Source: Candidatus Anammoxibacter sp.
GTDB lineage: Bacteria; Planctomycetota; Brocadiia; Brocadiales; Anammoxibacteraceae
Direction of reading: 5' to 3'
Length of the DNA stretch: 64,000 nt
Assembly: GCA_021777055.1 (NCBI GenBank)
Contig: JAIQZO010000024.1
Span: forward strand, 62,001-126,000
Shown here: piece by piece, positions 51,114 to 60,247 of the stretch
Numbering within the stretch: the first letter of the stretch is position 1
Layout: the number at the start of each line of letters is the position of its first letter
Program-made: the position numbers and the translations under genes
The notes under the pieces: model-generated
What the model was told of the DNA's origin: nothing
Seen by the model: the letters and a program-made list of their open reading frames with translations, nothing else
Databases searched by the model: none

Positions 51114-51311
51114 TTATCCTTTTCGTATCTCATTTACTGCATCCTCAAATAGTATCGGGTCTGAAGGTTTTGCCTTGGCCTCATCGTAAGCTCTAATGTC
51201 TTCTAATTCTTCTAATTCGTCTACAATTTTCTGCCATTCTGAAACTGGAATTACAACAGCTTTTTTTATTCCTTTTTCATCAGTAATATATTGTTCATGC
51301 AATTCTATCAT
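51114..51311 (-). CDS. Phd/YefM or RelB-type antitoxin
   Basis: The 65-residue protein has YITDEKGIKKAVVIPVSEWQ, KIVDELEELEDIRAYDEAKA and ends in an acidic tail (FEDAVNEIRKG). This is the prevent-host-death/RelB-type layout: an N-terminal DNA-binding fold with a VVIPVSEW strand and a C-terminal toxin-wrapping helix. It is followed 12 bp later by a damaged RelE-type toxin gene. It would repress its own promoter. Confidence 0.82.
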   Translation of the reverse strand: MIELHEQYITDEKGIKKAVVIPVSEWQKIVDELEELEDIRAYDEAKAKPSDPILFEDAVNEIRKG

Positions 51312-51488
51312 CTTTACTTCTCGAATATTATTGACTATGTTTTACCACAACACATTTGGATCACTAATACAAAGATAACAATACAATTAGTATTACTTTA
51401 CCATTGTTATTGTTTGATTAGCACATATCGCTGTTATTTTTCGAACAATGGCATAACAAATTAACATAAAAGCCAACACACTACCAAC

Positions 51489-52334
51489 CTACTTCTCAAC
51501 AAGACTGTATAGCAGCTCAATTTCTTCTGCCCATATACTACTATCAGGAGTCTCCAACACCATGGGAATCTCTTCAAACATCTTATCATTCATGATAAAC
51601 CTAAATGTCTCAATCCCAAGTTTACCTTTTCCAATACTTTCATGTCTGTCAACACGGCTTCCCAGCTCCGGTTTTGAATCATTAAGGTGCATTCCCTTTA
51701 AATATTTAATCCCTACCACTTTCTTGAATTCGGTAAATGTCGCATTGCATGCCTCTTTGGTACGCAAATCATAACCTGCGGTAAATGTATGGCAGGTATC
51801 AATACATACACCCACGCGTTTTTTATCTTTAATATTGCTGATAATAGAAGCAAGGTGCTCAAACCGAAACCCCATATTGGTCCCCTGTCCTGCAGTGTTT
51901 TCAATAACCGCGGTAACACCTTTTGTCTCATCCAATGCGATATTAATAGACTCCGCAATCCTTTCCAGGCATGCATCAGGAGATATCTTTTTTAAGTGGC
52001 TTCCGGGATGAAAATTCAGGAATTTAAGTCCCAATTGTTCACAGCGTTTCATCTCATCCAGAAACGCATCTCTGGACTTTTCCAGTCCCTCATCTTCAGG
52101 GCTCCCGAGGTTAATGAGATAGCTGTCATGGGGAAGGATATACTTTGAATCAAATGCAGCATCTTTGCAGTTTTGTTTAAAATCATTGATATTTTTCTCA
52201 CTAAATGGCTTGGCTTTCCACTGGCGTTGATTCTTGGTAAAAAGCGCAAACGATTTCGCTTTTATCTCTTTAGCGTTCAACGGTGAGTTTTCCACCCCAC
52301 CACTAGCGCTAACATGCGCACCGACTCTTTTCAT
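51489..52334 (-). CDS. nfo: Endonuclease IV
   Basis: The 281-residue TIM-barrel AP endonuclease begins [20 protein letters not shown] and has [77 protein letters not shown] and MVLETP. These supply all nine zinc ligands of the trinuclear site. It cuts DNA 5' to abasic sites in base excision repair. The start at 52334 agrees with the family. It is not overlapped by neighbours. Confidence 0.95.
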   Translation of the reverse strand: MKRVGAHVSASGGVENSPLNAKEIKAKSFALFTKNQRQWKAKPFSEKNINDFKQNCKDAAFDSKYILPHDSYLINLGSPEDEGLEKSRDAFLDEMKRCEQLGLKFLNFHPGSHLKKISPDACLERIAESINIALDETKGVTAVIENTAGQGTNMGFRFEHLASIISNIKDKKRVGVCIDTCHTFTAGYDLRTKEACNATFTEFKKVVGIKYLKGMHLNDSKPELGSRVDRHESIGKGKLGIETFRFIMNDKMFEEIPMVLETPDSSIWAEEIELLYSLVEK

Positions 52335-52451
52335 TTATACCTCATTATCTCTTAGTTCTGAAATTAAATCGGTATTATAATTTATACAAGTTCTATGTAA
52401 AAGATTAATTATTGTCTGAGGTAAATAGACAGAAGGCAAATTAGGTGGATA

Positions 52452-52555
52452 GGCTGAAGGTAAAAGCCTAAAGGCAAAAGGCAAAAGGCAAAAAGCGAAA
52501 GGCAAAAAAGCTTTATGCTCTTACCTTCAGTCTTCAGCCTTCTGCCTATTCACCT
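52452..52555. repeat. Inverted heptamer arrays after the octaheme gene
   Basis: Forward units aggcaaa occur at 52472-52506 (five, one variant), and reverse units of the type ttcagtc at 52526-52546 (three). The outer parts (aggtggataggctgaagg and ccttcagtcttcagcct with attcacct) match the array at 41497-41621. It ends 7 bp beyond the octaheme gene stop and could form a terminator. Confidence 0.75.
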
Positions 52556-52561
52556 GATTAA

Positions 52562-54049
52562 TTACTGACTGTATCGTTTCTTAAAATTTTCAAGATTTTC
52601 TTTACGTGCCTGTTTTTCACCAGGGTCCATCTTCCCAATAAACCATTTATGGTTATCCGACTCAAGGATTGAGACTAACAACTCTTCTACTTGAGAAGCG
52701 GCCTCTTGCTTTCCGTTATGTTTACCATTCTCAATCAGCTCCTTAACCTCTGGTACAAATTCTGAATAAAAATTGTTAGCTACCTCATACATACCATGCC
52801 ATTGTGTATAGTCCGGCCCCATCATAGAGGCACCCATTCTGGCACGCCGGCCTTCATGATGCCACAGGAAGAAATATGTCCACTCAATTTTGTCATCAAA
52901 ATTAATGTCAGCCGTTATCAAACCGGTAGATCGCAGCTTCTTAAATAATTTTGTAGCTGGAGTACCAAACTTCTCATTATACAGTGTCACCAGATTATCA
53001 TATTGTGAATAGAAATCAGAAACATACTGTTTACTGTGACATTGATGACATACATCCTGCATATTTGACCGCCTTTTTGCCCAGGGGATGGTCTCTATAC
53101 CCGCCTTTATATCCTTAGCATCTATCTTCTCCGAAATGGGTGGACGAAGTGTCCAGCTTATTCTCTCTCCCACGTCATGTGTAATCTCCTGATTCGGAGT
53201 AGCGCTCATATGGCAAGTTGCGCACGTTGGAGCAGCAACATAATCTTCCCCCACAACCCAAGGCTTAGCCTTGAGATTCATCTCATCTTTATGTGCTATA
53301 AAATTAATTCCGTGTTTAGATTCTCTGTAAATCTCATACTGAGGATGGTCCGGCCCCAAATGGCACTTTCCGCAATCATCCGGTTCCCTTGCCTGCGCAA
53401 CGGAAAAGTAGTGCCTGTTATGACAAGCGGCACACGATCCCAGACTACCGTCAGGATTAATCCTTCCAATACCCGTGTTTGGCCATGTTTTAGGATCAAT
53501 TACAGGAATACCGTTTTTATCCTTCATAATTGAACCGTTACTGTCCTTTACAAATTCGACCTTTGAACCATGACACTGCCAGCATCCGCTCACTGCCGCC
53601 GCATTTCCAAGATTGTTACCTTCTACTACCTCAGCTAGTACATTATCTAATGACCCAAGTATTTTCCCTGCCTGTGCATGATGACTACGCTGAAACTGAT
53701 CATACTCCTTTTGATGGCATTTTGAGCAATCTTTTGGTGACACTATTGTTGCAATCATATGTTTATAGTGCTCAAACTGGTCAATATCAGATTCTTCGGC
53801 ACCATGGCATTCTAAACATCCAACCCCCTTTACCGCATGTCGACTCTCTTTCCACTGAGCAACTGCAGATCTTGCATTTCCCGCTTCACTATGGCATTCA
53901 ACACAATTGCGATTATCTTTTGAGACTATAATCTTCTCCTTGTGACCGGTCGCCCTGTTCCTTGACTCTACATACCCTACAATTAGCAATGCGGCTAATA
54001 GAAAAAAACTTAATACGGAAATAGTAATCTGTTTCCCAATCAATGTCAT
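52562..54049 (-). CDS. Octaheme HAO-family cytochrome c, membrane-anchored
   Basis: The 495-residue protein has an N-terminal membrane helix (about 8-28) and eight CxxCH motifs in the spacing of hydroxylamine oxidoreductase: CVECH, CLECH, CSKCH, CWQCH, CAACH, CGKCH, CATCH and CHQCH. The fourth (SGCWQCHG) is the position of the P460 active heme in HAO. The C-terminal helical block WHHEGRRARMGASMMGPDYT then QWHGMYE is the conserved HAO core, containing tyrosines that may provide the heme cross-link of oxidative enzymes. It faces the periplasmic or anammoxosome side. It follows Rieske and cytochrome b genes on the same strand, so it probably exchanges electrons with that bc complex. Confidence 0.92.
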   Translation of the reverse strand: MTLIGKQITISVLSFFLLAALLIVGYVESRNRATGHKEKIIVSKDNRNCVECHSEAGNARSAVAQWKESRHAVKGVGCLECHGAEESDIDQFEHYKHMIATIVSPKDCSKCHQKEYDQFQRSHHAQAGKILGSLDNVLAEVVEGNNLGNAAAVSGCWQCHGSKVEFVKDSNGSIMKDKNGIPVIDPKTWPNTGIGRINPDGSLGSCAACHNRHYFSVAQAREPDDCGKCHLGPDHPQYEIYRESKHGINFIAHKDEMNLKAKPWVVGEDYVAAPTCATCHMSATPNQEITHDVGERISWTLRPPISEKIDAKDIKAGIETIPWAKRRSNMQDVCHQCHSKQYVSDFYSQYDNLVTLYNEKFGTPATKLFKKLRSTGLITADINFDDKIEWTYFFLWHHEGRRARMGASMMGPDYTQWHGMYEVANNFYSEFVPEVKELIENGKHNGKQEAASQVEELLVSILESDNHKWFIGKMDPGEKQARKENLENFKKRYSQ

Positions 54050-54192
54050 TAAAACACTCCTCTAACTAAAACATTTGCACGTTTTTGTAAGGATTCAAGA
54101 TCTTAAACCCCGACAGATTCAACGTAAAAAAAATGGGCGTAAAATAGGTAATTTATTTCTATTGCTTAGGACACAAGCAAGAAAAGAGAAAA

Positions 54193-55245
54193 TCAAACAA
54201 CCGCTTCCCAGACCGTAAACGTTACAAATATAATAAAACTAACAATTCCGATATAAACATAAATATCTTTCTTTGGGAACCTTCTCTCAATTCCCCTATC
54301 AATAAACGGCCAGAAAATAACCGCTACCGCCAGTACAATATTACCAATGATTCCCACATTGAACGGCACCAGCTTTAGCCATCGGAATGTAAAGAAAAAG
54401 AACCATTCGGGTTTGATGTGAGCAGGTGTAACATTAGGATCAGCCCTCGCCCCCATTTCTGGCGGAAATACCAGCGTAAGTATTGTTAATAAAAAGAACA
54501 GCGAAATACCAATTGAAAGTTCAGTTAATACATGGTCAGGTATAAAAGGAAAATATCTATCTTTTTTGTCCAAATCTTTAGGGTCCAGAACAGAAACGCC
54601 GTGTAACCTTATCTGAATGATGTGCATGCCAACCAGAACAACTATGACAGTTGGTAGCACCCCAATATGCAACACAAAGAAACGGGTAAGGGTGTTTTGT
54701 GATATCTCGTCGCCACCTCTCATAAAACGTGCCAGATACTCACCGATAAAAGGCGTTGCTTCCGCAATATTTGTTCCCACTACCATTGCCCAATAAGAGA
54801 TCTGTTCATAAACCAGAGAATAGCCTGTAAACCCCAGGATAAGAGATGTCAGGAACAAACCCACACCGATCATCCAGTTAAATTCCCTCGGTTTCCTATA
54901 TGAAGCCGTAAAAAACACCCTGAACATATGTAACATGAGCGCAATAATAAAGAGGTGACCGGCCCACTTATGAATACCGCGAATGTACCAACCAAACGAA
55001 ACATTATTGGTAAAATGTGCAATACTATCGTAAGCACCTGTAGTGGACGGTACGTAAAAGAATGTGAGAAGCATACCTGTTATCACCTGGATAATCAACA
55101 GGTATGCAGGGGTACCTCCAAGAGCAAACCACCACCTTTTAAGATGGAACGGAACTGGCTCATCGGAGAATTCTTTTAACATATCCCAATTAACGGGAAA
55201 TGTTGTGTTAAACCAATTTTTCTGTTTATTTACTGTTTCCATCAC
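54193..55245 (-). CDS. Cytochrome b (fused b6 plus subunit IV type)
   Basis: The 350-residue protein has eight predicted membrane helices. Helix B carries the heme histidines in IHKWAGHLFIIALMLHMFR (14 apart), and helix D carries them in LHIGVLPTVIVVLVGMHIIQ (15 apart, the b6f-like spacing). The b6-type sequence SYRKPREFNW and the quinol-site PEWF (IKPEWFFFFTFRWLK) of subunit IV are in one chain. It is the quinol-oxidising core of a bc complex. Its start overlaps the Rieske gene by 4 bp (atga), and the octaheme gene follows after 143 bp. Confidence 0.94.
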   Translation of the reverse strand: MMETVNKQKNWFNTTFPVNWDMLKEFSDEPVPFHLKRWWFALGGTPAYLLIIQVITGMLLTFFYVPSTTGAYDSIAHFTNNVSFGWYIRGIHKWAGHLFIIALMLHMFRVFFTASYRKPREFNWMIGVGLFLTSLILGFTGYSLVYEQISYWAMVVGTNIAEATPFIGEYLARFMRGGDEISQNTLTRFFVLHIGVLPTVIVVLVGMHIIQIRLHGVSVLDPKDLDKKDRYFPFIPDHVLTELSIGISLFFLLTILTLVFPPEMGARADPNVTPAHIKPEWFFFFTFRWLKLVPFNVGIIGNIVLAVAVIFWPFIDRGIERRFPKKDIYVYIGIVSFIIFVTFTVWEAVV

Positions 55246-55700
55246 ACCTCTTTAAGCATTACAAAAATATTACCGTTATTTAATACCACATCGTACCTTT
55301 CCAATGGTTTCGGTGCGGGCCCTGATATAGTATTCCCGTTTGTGTCAAAAAAGGCATTATGACAAGGGCAGACAAAGAGACTCTTTGACGATTCCCAGTG
55401 TACTTGACAACCTAAATGGGTACATGTCGTTGATATTGCCTTAAAACCATCAGGAGTATTTGCAAGAATAATTGATTTACCCTGCAAGTCTTCAAACACA
55501 ATGCTTTTCCCCTGAGGAATTTTCTTTACATTTGAAATTAATGTCTCACGATACTTTACCCTCTTTTTCTTTGGAAGCAGAAAGCTTACAATATACCCGC
55601 CAAACAATCCGTGGCTGAGAAACACCCCAATACACATTACGATGAAAGGTATAAATCTTCTTTTTGAAGTTGAAACTGAATTGTCATTATTTTTTGTCAT
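55242..55700 (-). CDS. Rieske [2Fe-2S] protein
   Basis: The 152-residue protein has one N-terminal membrane helix (about 16-42) after a basic stretch (TSKRRF), consistent with a signal-anchor. The cluster ligands are in CTHLGCQVHW and CPCHNAFFDTNG, with GPAPKPLERYDV after. The second motif has CPCHN instead of the usual CPCHG. It accepts electrons from quinol at the cytochrome b Qo site. It is the first gene of the unit; a promoter should lie in 55701-55900. Confidence 0.93.
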   Translation of the reverse strand: MTKNNDNSVSTSKRRFIPFIVMCIGVFLSHGLFGGYIVSFLLPKKKRVKYRETLISNVKKIPQGKSIVFEDLQGKSIILANTPDGFKAISTTCTHLGCQVHWESSKSLFVCPCHNAFFDTNGNTISGPAPKPLERYDVVLNNGNIFVMLKEV

Positions 55701-56228
55701 TATCGGTATAAATAGAATGAAATTTTACATGATGATAAGTTAGGCTAGTTATGTCTTATGTGGTGATAAGTTTGGCTGGTTATTACGAACATAAAACGTT
55801 CTATTTGTCTGCACAGAGTATAAAAAACTCTACATTAAATAGATCAAGAGAAGTATAACATGGAATTTCCACATTGCAATTCATTAAAAAAATATCTTAT
55901 CACCAATTTTTTAACAGGAAATATATTGAAAAAGATCATCTGTAATAATAGTATAGATCAACATTTTTTAAGATCACAGAGTTAAAAATTTAATGTATTT
56001 GAAGATAAACAAGTAACCATAAGTACATTGATATTATCGGCATATTTAATTTTTGTTTAATAAAACTGAGTCAAACCAGATGCGCAGCTCTAGGCGCGTT
56101 AATGATTCGGAGATTAAAGATAGAGCAAAGCCAAGCTTAAGATGAGAGCAAAAGGTAACAATATGTTTTTGGCCAAGCCCGAATCAATTACTTTTAAAAT
56201 TCAACCTGAATAGGAAAATACAAAGATA
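55701..56228. other. Divergent spacer with GC-rich recurring motif
   Basis: It separates the Rieske unit from the Hsp70-like gene. Two near-copies of gataagtt-ggct-gttat lie at about 55735 and 55764. A stretch at 56075-56140 (caaaccagatgcgcag...gattcggagatt) resembles blocks near 41709, 42058, 45085 and 60120. No gene is seen. Confidence 0.4.
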
Positions 56229-59090
56229 GTGGAAAATAATACTACCGAGGATCTTTTAACAGAAGAAGAGCTCCCATATAAATATATAGTAGGTATCGAC
56301 CTTGGAACAACAAACTCTGCAATTGCATACGTCGATTTAACCGCCCCTGGAAAGAGAAGCAGAAAGATTGAGTTTTTAGGTGTACCACAGTTAAGGGCTC
56401 CAGGAGAGATTGATACCCTGCCGGTGCTGCCGTCATTCCTTTACATCCCAGGCCCCCATGATTCACTTACCGGGAATACTGGCCTGCCATGGGCGGACAA
56501 AAGAGAGTATGCTGTGGGCGAAATTGCTAGGGAACAGGGCTCACTGGTACCAGGAAGCTTAGTCTCTTCAGCCAAATCGTGGCTTTGCCATGGGGGTGTT
56601 GACCGTACATCTAATATCCTTCCATGGGGAAAAGATATTGACGTTCCAAAAGTCTCTCCCATAGAAGCCAGCTCAAGGTACCTTCTACATATGAAGGAAT
56701 CATGGAATGAAGTTGTTGCGAAAGGCCGTGATGAGCACCTCCTGGAAGAGCAGATGGTGATAATAACAGTACCCGCTTCATTTGATGAAGTTGCTCGTGA
56801 ATTAACCGTTAAAGCAGCAAAAGATGCTGGGCTTACCCGGATAAAACTTATGGAAGAGCCTTTAGCTTCTTTCTACGCATGGTTATATCAAAACCAGGAT
56901 ACATGGCAGAAGAAAATGACTAAAGGCCAGCTGGTATTAGTATGTGACGTTGGTGGTGGAACCACTGACTTTACCCTTATATCAGTTGATGAAGGTGAAA
57001 AAGGGCTAAAATTCAACAGGCTTTCAGTTGGAGACCACCTGATGCTTGGGGGTGACAATATTGACCTTACAATCGCAAGGGATGTGGAGGTAAAACTCTA
57101 TGGTAAACCTGGTCAGCTTGACAGTAAAAGGTGGCATCAACTTACACATCAATGCCGTAAAGCAAAAGAGACCCTTTTATCAGAAAAATCGGGCCGAAAC
57201 GAAGTGGACATTGCAATTATGGGTTCCGGGGGAAAGCTTATCGCTGATACGATTAAAAGCACGGTAACCAAAGACCAGATAAGGGATTTGATCATTGACG
57301 GCTTCTTTTCCCATATAGATCTTGCAGATACTGAGCCTAATATGGGCAGAAAAGGCCTTACAGAGTGGGGACTTCCATACGTACAAAACCCAAAAGTCAC
57401 AAGTCATCTCGCCTCATTCTGGAATCGGAGTGAACCTCTCATAAAAAATGAGACGGAGAGAGAAAACCCTTATCCGAACTTTCTTCTGTTTAACGGAGGT
57501 TCATTGACTCCCGTAATTATACGTAAGCGTATACAGGAGGTAGTTCAAAAATGGTTTAAAGATAGTGCCGGTGATGATTGGATACCTGAGGAACTACTAA
57601 ATCCAAGACCGGAACTGGCAGTTGCAGTTGGTGCGGTTAATTATGGAATTGCCCAAACCTTTGACGGTATCAAAGTTGGGGCAGGAAGCCCCCGTTCCTA
57701 TTATATAGAAATTAGCGGCCAGGAAAAGGAGGATGGATTACGTAGATCCGTCTGCCTTGTTCCCAGGAGTTCGGAAGAGGGTTTTGAATTTAAACTGGAA
57801 AAACCTGCATTTGAGGTATTAACAAACCAGCCCGTATCCTTTAACGTATTTACATCCAGTACACGGCTAAGTGATAAAATAGGGGATATAATAAAACTTC
57901 CGGAGGAAGAGATAACAGTGCTTCCCGCAATTCATACTGTTTTGCGATATGGAAAAAAGGGAGAAGCAAAACCGCTGCCGGTTTTTATCTCTGTACGGTT
58001 AACCGAGATTGGGACATTGGAACTCTGGTGCAACTCACAAGACAGCGCCCACAACTGGCAGCTACAGTTTGATGTCCGTTTTGGTGAAAGCGACAAAAAG
58101 AGCTCATCCGTGTCAGGCGAGACGTTTGACGCAGACACGGTTAAAAGAGTATGTAATAAGATAAATAGCGTATTTAACTCCAGAGACGGACTGGAACTTG
58201 ACCTGTTAATAAAGGAGATATCATCTATTCTTCTCCTAAACAAAGCAAAGTGGCCCACTGCCATTATAAGAAAGATGGCAGATGAACTATTTAAATGCAA
58301 AAAAGGCCGCACATTCAGTCCTCATCACGAATCCAGATGGTTGAACTTACTGGGTTTCTGCATGCGTCCCGGTTTTGGTGATCCACTTGATGAATGGAGG
58401 GTTAAAGAGACATGGAAGGTCTTTCTTGAAGGACTCTGTTTTGACGCAAAATATCAGTGCATTTCAGAGTGGTGGATTTTATGGCGAAGAATTGCCGGAG
58501 GGTTAAAAACCGGGCAGCAAATGGAGATATATAAACAGCTACAGCCATACATCTCTTCCGCTTCAAGTAAAAAGAAGAAGACAAAAAAGAATCCCAAAAC
58601 TAAATCCTCTGCCCACGATGAACTGGAAGTTTGGATGTCATTGGCGAGTTTTGAGAGACTTGAGGTAGAAATTAAGGAGAAACTAGGAAACCAGCTTTTA
58701 AACAAATTTCGAAAAAACACACCAAGCCCCAAAGAGATATGGTCCTTAGGCCGGTTAGGGGCAAGGATTCCTTTTCATGGTCCACTGGATAGAGTAGTTT
58801 CTCCACAGGAAGCCGCCGCCTGGATAAACAAGCTTCTTTCATACAATCCGGAAGCCACAGATGCGTTAACCCACACAATAGTTCAAATGGCAAGGACAAC
58901 AGGAGACCGTGAACGAGACTTAACACACGAAGAAAAGAGTAAGGTATTGGAATGGATAGAGAGCCTTCCAAAATCTGAATATTTCAGGAAACAGGTAAAC
59001 AACCCTGAAAGCGCATCTGAACATGACGAACAAGACTGGATATTCGGAGAAGCATTACCACCTGGATTGATTGTCTCATCAGAAAGCTGA
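56229..59090 (+). CDS. Large Hsp70-like ATPase
   Basis: A 953-residue protein. The N-terminal half is an Hsp70/actin-fold ATPase: VGIDLGTTNSAIAYVDL, VPASFDEVARELTVKAAKDA, LMEEPLASFYAWL, CDVGGGTTDFTLISVD and, late, FNGGSLTPVIIRKR. The remainder (about 480-953) is not the standard DnaK substrate domain; it is a beta-rich stretch followed by a helical region with a lysine run near 778-790 (KKKKTKKNPK) and PKEIWSLGRLGARIPFHGPL. Such long Hsp70 relatives occur in planctomycetes and proteobacteria without assigned clients. No DnaJ or GrpE gene is adjacent. The start is GTG at 56229 with aggaaaa upstream. Confidence 0.85.
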   Translation: MENNTTEDLLTEEELPYKYIVGIDLGTTNSAIAYVDLTAPGKRSRKIEFLGVPQLRAPGEIDTLPVLPSFLYIPGPHDSLTGNTGLPWADKREYAVGEIAREQGSLVPGSLVSSAKSWLCHGGVDRTSNILPWGKDIDVPKVSPIEASSRYLLHMKESWNEVVAKGRDEHLLEEQMVIITVPASFDEVARELTVKAAKDAGLTRIKLMEEPLASFYAWLYQNQDTWQKKMTKGQLVLVCDVGGGTTDFTLISVDEGEKGLKFNRLSVGDHLMLGGDNIDLTIARDVEVKLYGKPGQLDSKRWHQLTHQCRKAKETLLSEKSGRNEVDIAIMGSGGKLIADTIKSTVTKDQIRDLIIDGFFSHIDLADTEPNMGRKGLTEWGLPYVQNPKVTSHLASFWNRSEPLIKNETERENPYPNFLLFNGGSLTPVIIRKRIQEVVQKWFKDSAGDDWIPEELLNPRPELAVAVGAVNYGIAQTFDGIKVGAGSPRSYYIEISGQEKEDGLRRSVCLVPRSSEEGFEFKLEKPAFEVLTNQPVSFNVFTSSTRLSDKIGDIIKLPEEEITVLPAIHTVLRYGKKGEAKPLPVFISVRLTEIGTLELWCNSQDSAHNWQLQFDVRFGESDKKSSSVSGETFDADTVKRVCNKINSVFNSRDGLELDLLIKEISSILLLNKAKWPTAIIRKMADELFKCKKGRTFSPHHESRWLNLLGFCMRPGFGDPLDEWRVKETWKVFLEGLCFDAKYQCISEWWILWRRIAGGLKTGQQMEIYKQLQPYISSASSKKKKTKKNPKTKSSAHDELEVWMSLASFERLEVEIKEKLGNQLLNKFRKNTPSPKEIWSLGRLGARIPFHGPLDRVVSPQEAAAWINKLLSYNPEATDALTHTIVQMARTTGDRERDLTHEEKSKVLEWIESLPKSEYFRKQVNNPESASEHDEQDWIFGEALPPGLIVSSES

Positions 59091-59214
59091 TGGTAAAGAT
59101 AAGCAAACAGCGAAAAAGATACCATCGGTAGGGGTTCAAAATTTTGAGCCCCTACAAATCTAATGTAAATCTGGGATTAAAACAGGTAATTTATTAATCT
59201 TCCATCCCCTTAGA

Positions 59215-60021
59215 TTATCTACCCCTTCCCAAAGACAGATGAAACCCTCTTATTAGCAATACTATAATAACAGAGAAAACAAGGATCGTTAACAAAATAG
59301 AGATTATGTATGTTGTTATCATCCATGAAAAAATAAGTGCATTATGCCACCATTTATAGTCCAGCAACGCGATACCGTAGACCTCTTGAGCAAACAGGAT
59401 TGCACCCAGAAAGATTAATCCCGGAATAAGAAACTTTATTTCCCGCCTCCTGGGGGCCATAGAAACAGTAAAGATGATGGAAAATATTAAACAAACAGCT
59501 GAACGCAGAGTAGAAAAACCATTCTCACGAAAATTATTAAACGATAACCAGACAGTATCCATGTAACTTTTCATGTATTCCTTCATGGAATCAATAGAGA
59601 ACGTTATCTCATTGGGTAAGGTCTCTTTTAACTTAATGGGGCTCTCTATGAAAATAGATATCAGTACAACGGCAAATGCACAACCAAAGAGAGGAGACAA
59701 AGCTATTATAAAGTCAAATACCCCTCTAACCTTTGGTTTCTCATAAACTATTTCGCGACTATCTCCATATATGCTTAACTGATTTATAGTGGTACCTGTT
59801 ATCAGGCAAGAGATAGTATAACTAAAACCTTTTACAATCGCTCCCGGTAGAAGAAACCAGTTTATCACCTTTGTATTCCCGTACTTATCCCATAAATTCC
59901 TGATACAGAGGCTTACAACTATAATCCCGATAACGCTGAATGAGAATGCCAGATATATGGTATCTGGCAACTCTGTGTTCTTTAAATAGTATTTATATAG
60001 TAGAACGAAAAAAGATAGCAA
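59215..60021 (-). CDS. Polytopic membrane protein, M50-like fold without zinc motif
   Basis: The 268-residue frame has about six hydrophobic helices. The segment LLPGAIVKGFSYTISCLITG followed by YEKPKVRGVFDFIIALSPLFGCA recalls M50-like membrane metalloproteases, in which PG...HE..H precedes a second conserved helix. Here the HExxH positions read KGFSY, so it would be inactive. The nominal start is a TTG (60021). A better start, ATG 60025-60023 with ggaggggataa upstream, is one base out of frame across a run of six T on the coding strand. A one-base slip there, real or from sequencing, is likely. Function is unknown. Confidence 0.62.
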   Translation of the reverse strand: MLSFFVLLYKYYLKNTELPDTIYLAFSFSVIGIIVVSLCIRNLWDKYGNTKVINWFLLPGAIVKGFSYTISCLITGTTINQLSIYGDSREIVYEKPKVRGVFDFIIALSPLFGCAFAVVLISIFIESPIKLKETLPNEITFSIDSMKEYMKSYMDTVWLSFNNFRENGFSTLRSAVCLIFSIIFTVSMAPRRREIKFLIPGLIFLGAILFAQEVYGIALLDYKWWHNALIFSWMITTYIISILLTILVFSVIIVLLIRGFHLSLGRGR

Positions 60022-60050
60022 TCATTGCTATTATCCCCTCCCAAAATATA

Positions 60051-60230
60051 TACTCAACGGGTTCGTAAATGGAGTCTTTAGTAATTTAGGTTTTGATTAG
60101 ATTTGGATGTGATGATTGACCGGTTCCACAGGTGTGACCTTCGCCACATCGAGGAAAGTACGATTGAAGAACATTCAAAGATAACCGAAAAATGGATAGC
60201 TAAAGACTCCATTTACAAACCCGTTGAGTA
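60051..60230. mobile_element. MITE-like element, copy 2, 180 bp
   Basis: Bases 60051-60080 (tactcaacgggttcgtaaat at the tip) and 60201-60230 are inverted repeats with 29 of 30 matches. The interior matches the element at 45005-45183 over about 110 bp, including gaccggttccacaggtgtga. There is no ORF. This copy is nearly intact at both ends. Confidence 0.8.
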
Positions 60231-60247
60231 TGATTCTACAAAATTTA

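Noticed and set aside
60118-60175. Similarity of the MITE interior (reverse strand) to part of 5S rRNA (ggtcacacctg)
   Set aside because: Only about a dozen bases agree and the remaining 5S structure is absent.
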